Source: Anaerolineae bacterium
GTDB taxonomy: Bacteria; Chloroflexota; Anaerolineae; Anaerolineales; Villigracilaceae
Length of the DNA stretch: 16,893 bases
NCBI GenBank assembly: GCA_003524705.1
Contig: DQGV01000240.1
Coordinates: forward strand, 1-16,893
Direction of reading: 5' to 3'
In this document: positions 6,702-13,445 of the stretch, piece by piece
How positions within the stretch are numbered: position 1 is the stretch's first letter
Layout of the letters: every line of letters begins with the position of its first letter
Notes under the pieces: generated by a model
The model's input: the letters and a program-made list of their open reading frames with translations, nothing else
Databases searched by the model: none
What the model was told of the DNA's origin: nothing
Position numbers and translations under genes: made by a program

Positions 6702-7970
6702 TTACTTAATCACATCAATCCCGCCCATCCACGGGCGCAGAACTTCCGGCACAACGATTGAACCATCGGCTTGTTGATAATTTTCCATCACGGCAATCAT
6801 GGTACGCGGCAAACCAAGCCCTGAGCCATTCAAGGTGTGCAAAATTTTTGCCTTGCCACCGTCGGCGGGACGATACTTTATATTCGCACGACGCGCCTGA
6901 AAGTCGCGGACATTGGAGACAGATGAAACTTCTAACCACTCGTCACAACCCGGTGCCCATAACTCTAAATCGTAAGTTAGTGTCGCGGCAAAACCAATAT
7001 CGCCGGTACAAAGTTGTTTAACGCGATATGGAATCCCTAACAAGGCACAAGTCTCTTCGGCATCTTTCAACATTTTTTGATGCAACGCCTCTGACTCTTC
7101 GGGTGTGCAGTACACATACATTTCAACTTTATCAAATTGGTGACCACGTTTGATTCCACGCACGTCACGCCCAGCACTCATCTTTTCACGGCGGAAACAA
7201 GGCGTGTAAGCGGTGTACAACTTTGGCAAAGATTCTTCTTCTAAAATTTCATCCATGTGCAAACCTGTGAGTGGAATTTCAGCCGTCGGCACAAAATAAA
7301 AATCTTCTTCATGGTCTTTATACAAATTATCGGCAAACTTCGGTAATTGACCTGCTCCATACACAGTTGCTGTTTTCACCATGAATGGCAAATATTCTTC
7401 TTGATAACCTTGTTTGATGTGCAAATCTAACATCCAAGCAATTAAGGCACGTTGTAAACGCGCACCTGCTTTTTGCAAAATGTAAAAACGTGAGCCGGTC
7501 AATTTTGACCCGCGTTCAAAGTCTAGGATTCCAAGAGCAGGTCCAAGGTCCCAGTGTGGAAGCGGTTTGAAATCAAATTTGCGTGGCTCGCCGACAGTTT
7601 TCAAAATCACATTTTCATCTTCACTTTTTCCATACGGCGTGCGTTCATCAGGAACATTTGGAAGTGCTGAGGCAATAGCATTTAATTCTGATTCAACTTC
7701 TGCGACGCGTTTATCTAACTCAGCAATTTTGTCGCCGACCAAACGCATCGCCTCAATTTTGGATTGGCGTTCTGCGGCATCTTTCATCTTGCTGATTTCT
7801 TTCGAGACAACATTTCGCTCGGCTTTGAGTTTTTCAACTTCGTTTAGCAAAGTGCGGCGTTCTTCATCTAACTTCAAGATGAAGTTGATGGGAGAATCAT
7901 CCATTTGCCTATCTTGCAATGCCTTGCGGACAATTTCTGGCTTTTCACGAATTAAGTTGATATCTAACAT
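6702..7970 (-). CDS. serS: Serine--tRNA ligase
   Basis: Class II aminoacyl-tRNA synthetase charging tRNA-Ser; 422 residues from the chosen start, the normal length. The N-terminus [12 protein letters not shown] and the coiled-coil arm (about residues 27-100, rich in E and K) that grips the long tRNA-Ser variable arm are clear. Class II motifs follow: the [13 protein letters not shown] segment, motif 2 [19 protein letters not shown], and motif 3 [18 protein letters not shown], with the serine-site stretch [15 protein letters not shown] between. A TTG at 7988 would add six residues, but the Shine-Dalgarno AAGAGGAG lies inside that extension, 5 bases before the ATG at 7970, so 7970 is taken. Expression is governed by the T-box leader directly upstream. 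Confidence 0.97.
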   Translation of the reverse strand: MLDINLIREKPEIVRKALQDRQMDDSPINFILKLDEERRTLLNEVEKLKAERNVVSKEISKMKDAAERQSKIEAMRLVGDKIAELDKRVAEVESELNAIASALPNVPDERTPYGKSEDENVILKTVGEPRKFDFKPLPHWDLGPALGILDFERGSKLTGSRFYILQKAGARLQRALIAWMLDLHIKQGYQEEYLPFMVKTATVYGAGQLPKFADNLYKDHEEDFYFVPTAEIPLTGLHMDEILEEESLPKLYTAYTPCFRREKMSAGRDVRGIKRGHQFDKVEMYVYCTPEESEALHQKMLKDAEETCALLGIPYRVKQLCTGDIGFAATLTYDLELWAPGCDEWLEVSSVSNVRDFQARRANIKYRPADGGKAKILHTLNGSGLGLPRTMIAVMENYQQADGSIVVPEVLRPWMGGIDVIK

Positions 7971-7986
7971 TTTGACTCCTCTTAAC

Positions 7987-8025
7987 AAAATACGCCCCTC
8001 ATCCGTTTGCAGGACGAAGGGGCGT
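7987..8025 (-). terminator. Conditional intrinsic terminator of the serS T-box
   Basis: ACGCCCC (8025-8019), a one-base bulge and TCGTCC pair with GGATGA and GGGGCGT (7998-7992), followed by ATTTTG. The 5' arm begins right after the T-box sequence, so formation is mutually exclusive with the antiterminator. It ends 17 nt before the serS ATG. Confidence 0.9.
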
Positions 8026-8271
8026 CTCGTGGTGCCACCTGCTTTTATTGTTCTTTTACAAGAACAAACTTGGGGTGTACTGTAACGGGTACTTCCCGAT
8101 TCTCTTATGACGATTGTCTCTGCGAGAATGACTTGGCGAAGTGGATTTCATCAATGCGTTGGTTGCTTTGCACATTCCAGCAACTCTCTGTACAACTATT
8201 TGATTACTTGTCTTCACGCTTGTCTTAAAGTTTGTACTTCTACAGGGTAAACCAACGAAGCACTAGTTATT
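7987..8271 (-). promoter_or_regulatory. T-box riboswitch leader of serS, serine-specific
   Basis: The roughly 290-nt leader has the parts of a transcriptional T-box. The stem I specifier loop pairs AAGTA on the 5' side (loop E type AGTA) with GAAATCCA on the 3' side, between helices GTGAAG/CTTCGC and ATCAA/TTGAT. The specifier reads TCC (8145-8143), a serine codon, followed by the conserved A. CAGAGAG occurs in upper stem I. The T-box sequence AGGTGGCACCACGAG (8040-8026) holds TGGC (8037-8034), which pairs with a tRNA ending GCCA, as expected for tRNA-Ser with discriminator G. The terminator uses ACGCCCC (8025-8019) and GGGGCGT (7998-7992), then TTTT. When uncharged tRNA-Ser binds, the antiterminator forms and serS is read. 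Specifier and acceptor pairing agree independently. Confidence 0.93.
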
Positions 8272-8277
8272 GAAATA

Positions 8278-8306
8278 ATTTTACCAACAAATTTGAAGTA
8301 GCGCAA
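8278..8306 (-). promoter_or_regulatory. Candidate sigma-A-type promoter of the serS T-box transcript
   Basis: TTGCGC (8306-8301) and TAAAAT (8283-8278) are separated by 17 bp. Transcription would start near 8271, just upstream of the T-box stem I. The site lies immediately after the stop of the unknown gene at 8330. Confidence 0.5.
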
Positions 8307-8329
8307 ATAAGGATTTTTAACCTCAAAAC

Positions 8330-8917
8330 TTACCCATAATAAGGGCAAGTCCATATATCTGTCTTTCCAACATTAATTATGTTTAATAACTGTTTATCTG
8401 GCAAAGTAGGGCTGAAACTTTGATTCAAGTAATCGTGCCAAATGGTTATTTCAAATTTTTCTCGGATAAACTCGATTAATATACAAGCAGTATTTTTCTG
8501 CAATTCAATACCTCGAAAATAACTACTACTTCTATCACTCTTTAAAATTTCCCATCCTTTTAATCGAAGTTCCGATTGATAATACAAGAGGATATCTTGA
8601 TAATATGACTCTATCTGGTCGTCAGCCATATCTATATAACTAGGAACAGAATAGTAGAAAACTAAAATCCGTCCGTTTATTGGTTTAGAATAATCAATTC
8701 CCAACTGTTGCATTTTAATAAATTCAATTCCATCAGGAGGAGAGGGTAGGTCTTCTGCAATTTTTTCGTTGAGGGCATCAAACTTAGGAATACTTTCTCT
8801 CTCCGCTCGCTCGAATTTATTAATAGGGTAGATAACTTTTGCCCAAAAGGTTGCAACACATCCAAGTATTACTATTAATATTCCTGCCAGCACTTTACGG
8901 GTTGATGAACTTTTCAT
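8330..8917 (-). CDS. Membrane-anchored protein of unknown function
   Basis: A 195-residue protein I do not recognise. A short basic N-terminus (MKSSSTRK) precedes one hydrophobic segment at about 9-27 ending near a cysteine (ILGC, Cys20). The Leu at -2 makes this a poor lipobox, so a membrane anchor or uncleaved signal is as likely as a lipoprotein. The remaining 165 residues are mixed alpha/beta and acidic, with aromatic-rich strands (residues about 84-93, VFYYS around 86-90) and a DDQIESYYQDILLYY helix (98-112) followed by LRLKGWEIL. That order, a YY-rich helix and then a strand containing GW, is often seen in small exported proteins that sense or bind at the membrane. GGAAAG stands 7 bases before the ATG. 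It is more AT-rich than the flanking housekeeping genes, suggesting an accessory origin. It stands alone between the tRNA terminator and the serS leader. Confidence 0.72.
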   Translation of the reverse strand: MKSSSTRKVLAGILIVILGCVATFWAKVIYPINKFERAERESIPKFDALNEKIAEDLPSPPDGIEFIKMQQLGIDYSKPINGRILVFYYSVPSYIDMADDQIESYYQDILLYYQSELRLKGWEILKSDRSSSYFRGIELQKNTACILIEFIREKFEITIWHDYLNQSFSPTLPDKQLLNIINVGKTDIWTCPYYG

Positions 8918-8940
8918 ATTATCTTTCCATTAATAAAGAA

Positions 8941-8965
8941 ATAAATCCCGATGAACGGGATTTAT
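8941..8965 (-). terminator. Intrinsic terminator downstream of tRNA-Glu
   Basis: The 10-bp inverted repeat ATAAATCCCG (8941-8950) and CGGGATTTAT (8956-8965) with a 5-base loop is followed on the minus strand by TTCTTTATT. It lies 15 bp beyond the 3' end of the tRNA. Read-through would enter the unknown gene starting at 8917. Confidence 0.8.
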
Positions 8966-8980
8966 CAGTGCATCGCACAG

Positions 8981-9053
8981 TGCCCCTACGGGGATTCGAA
9001 CCCCGGTCGTAGCCTTGAAAGGGCTGCGTCCTAGTCCACTAGACGATAGGGGC
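8981..9053 (-). tRNA. tRNA-Glu (anticodon TTC)
   Basis: A 73-nt cloverleaf on the minus strand. Acceptor GCCCCTA (9053-9047) pairs with TAGGGGC, the discriminator is A (8981), the D-arm is GTC/GAC, the anticodon loop is CTTTCAA with anticodon TTC, and the T-arm is CGGGG-TTCGAAT-CCCCG. The GTCTAG D-arm start and the CTTTCA loop are typical of bacterial tRNA-Glu. The 3' CCA is not encoded. The top pair of the anticodon stem (27-43) is a C-A mismatch. Confidence 0.97.
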
Positions 9054-9071
9054 AATGAGTTAAGCGGGCGA

Positions 9072-9100
9072 ATTCTATCATCCCCCGCATTAAGCGTCAA
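9072..9100 (-). promoter_or_regulatory. Promoter of tRNA-Glu
   Basis: TTGACG (9100-9095) and TAGAAT (9077-9072) with a 17-bp spacer fit a housekeeping sigma promoter closely. Transcription would begin near 9065, about 12 nt before the mature tRNA 5' end. The site starts just after the stop of the upstream gene at 9114. Confidence 0.82.
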
Positions 9101-9113
9101 GAAGAATTATGGA

Positions 9114-9668
9114 TTAATTTTCTGGTTTCACGCGTTGGTGTAACAACGCCATAATATCCACTGTTTTGCGGTTAATCAAAATCCCAGCGGATTCAACGCG
9201 CAAATTTGGAATCAAAATCGCGGTCAATGTGGCATTGAAGATGGGAATAAATTCACGCGTGCCTTCTGTGATTAAAGAAGTAAAGTCGAAACGACCGGGT
9301 AATTCCATAATGCCTTCAATTTCAAACATTTGAGTCGTTAAGCGAATCTTATGTTCAACCGTACTCACATATCCCCCACGCACAATGGCATGTGGACCTA
9401 AATCTTCTCTACGAGACATGCACATGGCATGTACTTTATTTTTCATCATGCGTACAATTTCAAAATGGTCAACTAATTTCGTAGGCATAAGCAAACGCGC
9501 CATGCGTGCATCACTAACATCCACAGATGAATGTGTGGTGTCATTCATCATGCCCATAGCACCATGGCTTGTGACTGCCACTTTTCCAACAGCGCGATAT
9601 CCCGACGTGAAAATATCCACAGTGATAAAGCGTGATGTGCGGGGAGAAATACTGCTATCTAAAGACAT
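9114..9668 (-). CDS. Conserved unknown with an internal domain duplication
   Basis: A 184-residue soluble protein with no signal peptide. Two halves share a pattern: residues about 14-60 (FITVDIFTSGYRAVGKV... then SVDVSDARMARLL) and about 107-152 (KIRLTTQMFEIEGIMEL... then FIPIFNATLTAIL). Each half shows a strand, an aromatic-x-(V/I)-x-G turn, a second strand, a loop, and a strand of the type (V/F)x(V/I)xxA. This recalls small beta-rich DUF6812-like domains common in Chloroflexota; the family name is my impression only. The hydrophobic turns between and after the halves (61-75; 153-170) suggest the two units pack together. It is the third gene of a lepB - zinc finger - unknown operon, starting 17 bp after the zinc-finger gene, without a clear Shine-Dalgarno. 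Function unknown. Confidence 0.75.
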   Translation of the reverse strand: MSLDSSISPRTSRFITVDIFTSGYRAVGKVAVTSHGAMGMMNDTTHSSVDVSDARMARLLMPTKLVDHFEIVRMMKNKVHAMCMSRREDLGPHAIVRGGYVSTVEHKIRLTTQMFEIEGIMELPGRFDFTSLITEGTREFIPIFNATLTAILIPNLRVESAGILINRKTVDIMALLHQRVKPEN

Positions 9669-9685
9669 GATAAAAAATGTTTCGG

Positions 9686-9976
9686 TTAAGAATCCAGCAT
9701 GGGATGTGAAAACCCGCTTCGAGGTCGAGAAAGAGGCGGTGTACGTCTTTTGGCTTGAGTCGGTTTGCCGGCGTTTGGATCAAGCACAGTATCTAGCCAA
9801 TGAATCGATTGTTCATCATATTCACGCCTGCCACAGACATCGCAAATATAAGCAGGGAAATTTTGCACTGTGATTAACTCATTACCCAGCCGCGTAAAAT
9901 AGGTAACATAACGAGAGTGCATCATACCTGCATGACATTGATTGCATGAGTAATTATTTGCAGTGTTTTGATTCAT
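9686..9976 (-). CDS. YgiT-type zinc finger domain protein
   Basis: A 96-residue protein with two CxxC knuckles, Cys11-Cys14 and Cys45-Cys48, framing an all-beta core, as in the N-terminal zinc domain of MqsA/YgiT. The central pattern TYFTRLGNELITVQNFPAYIC (split by the core strands, residues 25-45) and CGRREYDEQS match the family closely. No helix-turn-helix follows: the C-terminal 30 residues are basic, Pro/Arg-rich and probably disordered. Stand-alone YgiT-type proteins are often paired with DUF4258-type toxins; none is adjacent here. The gene starts 8 bp after the lepB stop, and its Shine-Dalgarno AGGA overlaps the lepB end, so it belongs to that operon. Nucleic-acid binding is possible but not shown. 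Confidence 0.8.
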   Translation of the reverse strand: MNQNTANNYSCNQCHAGMMHSRYVTYFTRLGNELITVQNFPAYICDVCGRREYDEQSIHWLDTVLDPNAGKPTQAKRRTPPLSRPRSGFSHPMLDS

Positions 9977-9984
9977 GTAAAATC

Positions 9985-10572
9985 CTATTGTACGGCAAAC
10001 ACATCTGTATGTTCAATGACATCCCATAAATACCAGGGCCAATAAATAACGGCGGCTTTGCCAACAATATTTTCCATTGGCAACAAACCCCAATCTTTTG
10101 AATCGTTTGAATTGTTGCGGTTATCACCCAACACAAATAAATAACCATCAGGTACAAGCCATTCACCTGAATAGGCAGGCGCTTGTGAAATATAAGGTTC
10201 ATTTAACTGTTGACCATTCACAAAGACAAGGCTATTTTGAACGACAACAGTATCACCGGGCAAACCAATCACGCGTTTAATTAATTCCTCTTCAGGGTTG
10301 ATGGGAAAATGAAACACAATAATATCGCCACGGTCTACGTTGCTCCACTGATAACTTAATTTATTAACCAAAATAAATTCGCCATCTTCCAATGTCGGTT
10401 GCATACTGTACCCATCCACCCGTACTCGTGCCGAAATTGCATTGATACCCACAAACAAAATCAAAGCCATTAATAATGTTTGAAAAATATCAATGAGAAA
10501 AGGTTTCCAATTGATTTGCTCTTCAACGGGTTCGGCTTGCTCTGTTTGTATATCTTGATTCAATGTATCCAA
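9985..10572 (-). CDS. lepB: Signal peptidase I
   Basis: Membrane serine protease (family S26) that removes signal peptides from exported proteins; 195 residues, the single-anchor Gram-positive-like form. A cytoplasmic acidic N-terminus (1-24) precedes one membrane segment (about 26-46). Box B GYSMQPTL carries the nucleophile Ser56, box D (IKRVIGLPGD) carries the general base Lys99, and box E is VLGDNRNNSNDSKDWG (148-162). All catalytic features are intact. The start is a TTG at 10572-10570, chosen because GGAGG lies 4 bases upstream and no ATG or GTG fits; a TATAAT box at 10601-10596 gives a short leader. It heads an operon with the zinc-finger protein and the duplicated-domain protein. Confidence 0.95.
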   Translation of the reverse strand: MDTLNQDIQTEQAEPVEEQINWKPFLIDIFQTLLMALILFVGINAISARVRVDGYSMQPTLEDGEFILVNKLSYQWSNVDRGDIIVFHFPINPEEELIKRVIGLPGDTVVVQNSLVFVNGQQLNEPYISQAPAYSGEWLVPDGYLFVLGDNRNNSNDSKDWGLLPMENIVGKAAVIYWPWYLWDVIEHTDVFAVQ

Positions 10573-10595
10573 CGTGCCTCCGAATTGCTGAGGAA

Positions 10596-10601
10596 ATTAT
10601 A
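10596..10601 (-). promoter_or_regulatory. -10 box of the lepB operon promoter
   Basis: A perfect TATAAT on the minus strand within the palindrome ATTATAAT (10596-10603). The start would be near 10589, giving a 17-nt leader that contains GGAGG. No convincing -35 box is seen at the usual distance. The rest of the gap to 10728 shows no feature I can name. Confidence 0.55.
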
Positions 10602-10724
10602 ATGCCATTTTTTGAACGGCTTATCATCCTTAATTCTTACTCATGCAAATGCAATTTTTGGATGAAAACCCGCCTCTTTTTTAACCTTGAACCTGATTCT
10701 GCTAGTCAGCATTACCTCATCCTC

Positions 10725-10747
10725 AAAAGTCACGCTAAAAGCGTGAC
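10725..10747 (-). terminator. Intrinsic terminator after the phosphatase gene
   Basis: On the minus strand GTCACGC (10747-10741), loop TTTTA, GCGTGAC (10735-10729), then TTTT. It lies 13 bp beyond the phosphatase stop. The U-tract is short, so strength is uncertain. Confidence 0.65.
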
Positions 10748-10759
10748 CTACACCCGCAT

Positions 10760-11320
10760 TTAGCCTTCACAAAACTTCTGTCCTGATTTGTGATTTGCAT
10801 TCGGAATTTCCTTCCAATTGCGCACAAATTCAAATTGAATTTGTGTTTCAGGTGAAGTGGGGTAATAACCTTGCGGGCGAGTGATAAAAAGATTATGAAC
10901 CTTCTTCAAAGCCTGCTCATGTGAAAGTCCGTAACGGATAAAATAACACGCCACCGTGATTCCCGTCCGCCCCACGCCTCCCCAGCAATGCACATAGACT
11001 GGTCTTCCATTTTCAATTTCACTATCTATCGTATCTAAAATCTTCTTCATCGTTTCATTTGATGGAATGTTATGGTCACGAATCGCAAAGCGTTGATAAT
11101 TGACATCCAAGTCATATATTTTGGCTTGTTCTTTTAATATGGGTTCATAGGGCACAAGTTCATGTGATTGGGTTAAATCAATAAACGAGCGAATGCCAAC
11201 CTCAAGAAATGCTTCAATTCTTCTGCGGGCTGATTCGGCGTTGTAACTGGCAGGGTATTCACCTGCTAGAAATTTATTTTCTACCGCCCAATAGGATTCA
11301 GGAATAGGGAGTTTTGTCAT
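10760..11320 (-). CDS. Dual-specificity/tyrosine phosphatase-like protein
   Basis: A 186-residue cytoplasmic protein of the cysteine-dependent phosphatase superfamily. The P-loop HCWGGVGRTG gives nucleophile Cys112 and Arg118 (CX5R), and Asp82 in FAIRDHNIPS is the probable general acid. The N-terminal WAVENKFLAGEYP (11-23) and the closing segment PETQIQFEFVRNW (157-169) are typical of a bacterial subgroup related to protein tyrosine and dual-specificity phosphatases. The substrate, whether phosphoprotein or a small phosphorylated molecule, cannot be told. The ATG has no Shine-Dalgarno: the palindromic repeat at 11327-11397 ends 6 bp upstream. An intrinsic terminator follows the stop. It is on the same strand as the two metallopeptidase-like genes and may be read from their promoter. 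Confidence 0.9.
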   Translation of the reverse strand: MTKLPIPESYWAVENKFLAGEYPASYNAESARRRIEAFLEVGIRSFIDLTQSHELVPYEPILKEQAKIYDLDVNYQRFAIRDHNIPSNETMKKILDTIDSEIENGRPVYVHCWGGVGRTGITVACYFIRYGLSHEQALKKVHNLFITRPQGYYPTSPETQIQFEFVRNWKEIPNANHKSGQKFCEG

Positions 11321-11326
11321 TTTTTA

Positions 11327-11397
11327 GCCATAGAGCGCACAGAGGGCCACAGAGTTTTTTAAGAGATTTTCTCAAAATTCTCTGAGTCCTCTGTGGC
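11327..11397. repeat. CACAGAG-type palindromic repeat, copy 2
   Basis: Arms GCCATAGAGCGCACAGAG (11327-11344) and CTCTGAGTCCTCTGTGGC (11380-11397) frame a second CACAGAG unit (11349-11355) and an AT-rich centre with its own small palindrome (AGAGATTTT/AAAATTCTCT). It fills the gap between the metallopeptidase-like gene at 11405 and the phosphatase start at 11320. Same family as 2411-2471, with a longer AT-rich middle. Confidence 0.78.
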
Positions 11398-11404
11398 GGA
11401 TTTT

Positions 11405-12418
11405 TTATTGCGGAAATTCTACACAAAGATTATTCAAAATTTGTGTACGCATTTCAATCAATTCAGGATATTCATAAAAGAACAGGATTTTTTGTTCAGC
11501 AATGGTGTCTCCATCTGGTTTTTCTGCAAAGATGAAAAAGCCAAATGATTCAGCAATATCTTCAGCAGGGTGAGTAACAGCGTAATCTGTCAGGAATTGG
11601 TCTTCATATTGATAGTAAAAATCATCGAGTTTTTCGTAATACAAATCTTCATCTTCTTCTAAATTAATTTCGTTCCATTCTTCATAAATATCAAACCAGA
11701 AGCGGTCATAAAATTGATTAATGTATGAATCTGGGTTGGAGCAACCTTCACCGGGATGAAACGTGGAGCAAGCAGAAATTTCTTCTAAATATATTTCGTT
11801 GTCTTCTGGGTTATTGAAAATGGCAAGGCTGGGCGGCACTTGACTCGGTGAAAGCGTGAGCAAGTGAGCAAATTCATGCATCAGCGTAAATGTAAAAAAG
11901 TAATAATCATACGAGTCAGCGATATCTATTTGCAATTCCCAAAGCCTCGGGTCATCATAAGTTTGTGCTACAGCCGCAAGGATGTTTCCTTCGCCGTCAG
12001 TCATTATAGAAAATTCGCCTACATGTGCGCGATATTCATACGGTATTAAGGCGGTGAAATAATCCCAAAGTTCTTCATGTTTGGCAGTATCTTCGCGTTC
12101 TTCTTGCAAATCTAAAGAAATGGGCGGGTAATCTGGATTTGTAAGTTCTTCATTTTCAATTGAATAAATGACAATATAAGACTCTTCATTTTCTTCATTA
12201 CTAAAATCAGTTGACTCTATCTCTTGCGGAGAATTTAAGTGCACAATTGTTTCGGTAATTGCTGGGCAGGATACATTCTCAGGTGTTGGTGTGACGATAA
12301 ATGAAGTATCAGGAATCACGGGTTGTGAAATTGGTTCAGGAGTGCCAAGTAAAGTGACGCAGGCTAAACTCGTGATGAGGGTTAATGAAGCAACTATAAG
12401 GGTAGTAAGACGCGACAT
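11405..12418 (-). CDS. Exported HExxH metallopeptidase-like lipoprotein, paralogue 1
   Basis: A 337-residue exported protein. The N-terminus has a hydrophobic segment (6-19) ending in LAC with Cys20, a plausible though imperfect lipobox; a Pro/Thr linker follows (25-48). The zinc-metallopeptidase motif is LMHEFAHLL with His181, Glu182 and His185. A later segment HPAEDIAESF (283-292) supplies a candidate third ligand, Glu286, in the style of gluzincins that use an E-x-x-A-E helix. Between them is a Cys pair (Cys217, Cys226) in an acidic, aromatic-rich region; Cys51 and Cys332 are further cysteines shared with the neighbour. Four shared cysteines fit disulfides outside the cell. It begins 9 bp after the paralogous gene at 12428 in the same direction. 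No named family is recognised; substrate unknown. Confidence 0.75.
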   Translation of the reverse strand: MSRLTTLIVASLTLITSLACVTLLGTPEPISQPVIPDTSFIVTPTPENVSCPAITETIVHLNSPQEIESTDFSNEENEESYIVIYSIENEELTNPDYPPISLDLQEEREDTAKHEELWDYFTALIPYEYRAHVGEFSIMTDGEGNILAAVAQTYDDPRLWELQIDIADSYDYYFFTFTLMHEFAHLLTLSPSQVPPSLAIFNNPEDNEIYLEEISACSTFHPGEGCSNPDSYINQFYDRFWFDIYEEWNEINLEEDEDLYYEKLDDFYYQYEDQFLTDYAVTHPAEDIAESFGFFIFAEKPDGDTIAEQKILFFYEYPELIEMRTQILNNLCVEFPQ

Positions 12419-12427
12419 GTAAATCCT

Positions 12428-13429
12428 TTATTCAAAAAGTGAGCAAGTCCCCTCTAAAATAAATTGACGTAGTTCAATCAATTCGGGGTAAGCATAGAAA
12501 AATAAAATCTTTTGTTCTTTAATTGTATCGCCTTGTGGTTTGGGGCTGAAGACAAAATAAGTAAATGATTCAGCAATATCTTCGGCGGGATGTGTAGTGG
12601 CGTAATCATCTACAAATTGGTCTTGATATTTTAAATAAAAATTAAACAAGCCATCATAATAAGCGGTCAAATCATCTTCGTATTGCAAAGCATCAATGGC
12701 TTGCCACTCTGGCGCAACATCAACCCAATAGCGATTATAAAAAGCGCGGATGTATGAATTTTGCATACTGCATCCGCCACCAGTAAAGTAAGTGGGACAA
12801 AAAGCATCTTTGCTGGTAAGTAAATCCACATTACTTGGGTCAGCATAAATTTCTGCATCCACTGTAGATTGTGATGCGTTCAAGGTAAGCAAGTGAGCAT
12901 ATTCATGCACCATTGTAAAAATAAAAGCATGTTTATCTTCAAGGTCAGCAATATCTACTTCAACAATCCAATCGGTTAAGTCACTTGAGGTTTGGTCTAC
13001 TGCCGCTAATGTATTCGATTCGCCATCTGTGAAAACATTGTATTGCGCCACCATAGCACGATCCTGCGGCGGAATTAATGTGGTGAAAATTTCCCACGCT
13101 TCTTTTTGTAATTCTGAATTGGTTTGTTCATCCTCTAAATCAGTCGGTACTTCGCTGAGCTGTGGATTCGTCAGTTCATCCCCATTGACAGAATATATGA
13201 CCAAATAATACGTCTCTGGTTCAACATATTCTTCCGATTCTTCTTCATCACCCATCTCATATACATTGCCTTGCGCACTAGCAATAATATCTTCCATCAC
13301 TACCGGGCAAGCATTGACAGACATATCTTCTTCATAATTTACAAGCGTAGATTTTCCCCATTGATATGCACCAAAGGCAATGAAACCGAGAAATACTAAA
13401 ATGAAAAATGCTTTGATTTGTGAAGACAT
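12428..13429 (-). CDS. Exported HExxH metallopeptidase-like protein, paralogue 2
   Basis: A 333-residue paralogue of the gene that follows. One membrane segment (7-25) anchors it or serves as signal; no lipobox cysteine is present, so unlike its partner it is probably membrane-tethered. An acidic linker (55-72) leads to the shared core: YYLVIYSVNGDELTNP (74-89), FTDGESNTLAAV (133-144), MVHEYAHLLTL with His175, Glu176 and His179, and HPAEDIAESF (280-289) with Glu283. Cys41, Cys211, Cys220 and Cys329 match the partner's four cysteines. A longer reading frame to 13495 exists, but the ATG at 13429 has AGGAGG 4 bases upstream and is the better start. The upstream gene on the same strand ends at 13446, so all three are probably one operon. 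Confidence 0.77.
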   Translation of the reverse strand: MSSQIKAFFILVFLGFIAFGAYQWGKSTLVNYEEDMSVNACPVVMEDIIASAQGNVYEMGDEEESEEYVEPETYYLVIYSVNGDELTNPQLSEVPTDLEDEQTNSELQKEAWEIFTTLIPPQDRAMVAQYNVFTDGESNTLAAVDQTSSDLTDWIVEVDIADLEDKHAFIFTMVHEYAHLLTLNASQSTVDAEIYADPSNVDLLTSKDAFCPTYFTGGGCSMQNSYIRAFYNRYWVDVAPEWQAIDALQYEDDLTAYYDGLFNFYLKYQDQFVDDYATTHPAEDIAESFTYFVFSPKPQGDTIKEQKILFFYAYPELIELRQFILEGTCSLFE

Positions 13430-13445
13430 ACAGCCTCCTGATTGA

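Noticed and set aside
7971..7988. Six-residue upstream extension of serS from a TTG at 7988
   Set aside because: The extension contains the Shine-Dalgarno of the ATG at 7970 and is not part of the conserved N-terminus.
7567..8085. Plus-strand open frame of 172 residues across serS and the T-box
   Set aside because: It lies antisense to well-identified serS motifs and the T-box terminator; it is Ser-rich, as expected for a shadow frame.
9385..9873. Plus-strand open frame of 162 residues
   Set aside because: It spans two minus-strand genes with better support (the zinc-finger CxxC pairs and the duplicated unit) and has no ribosome-binding site or family features.
9686..9976. Zinc-finger gene as the antitoxin of a toxin-antitoxin pair
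   Set aside because: No DUF4258/MqsR-type toxin is adjacent, the helix-turn-helix half is missing, and the gene is embedded in the lepB operon.
10605..10724. Gap between the lepB promoter and the phosphatase terminator
   Set aside because: I looked for a small gene, RNA or repeat and saw none; the short plus-strand frame at 10563-10763 has no ribosome-binding site or protein-like features.
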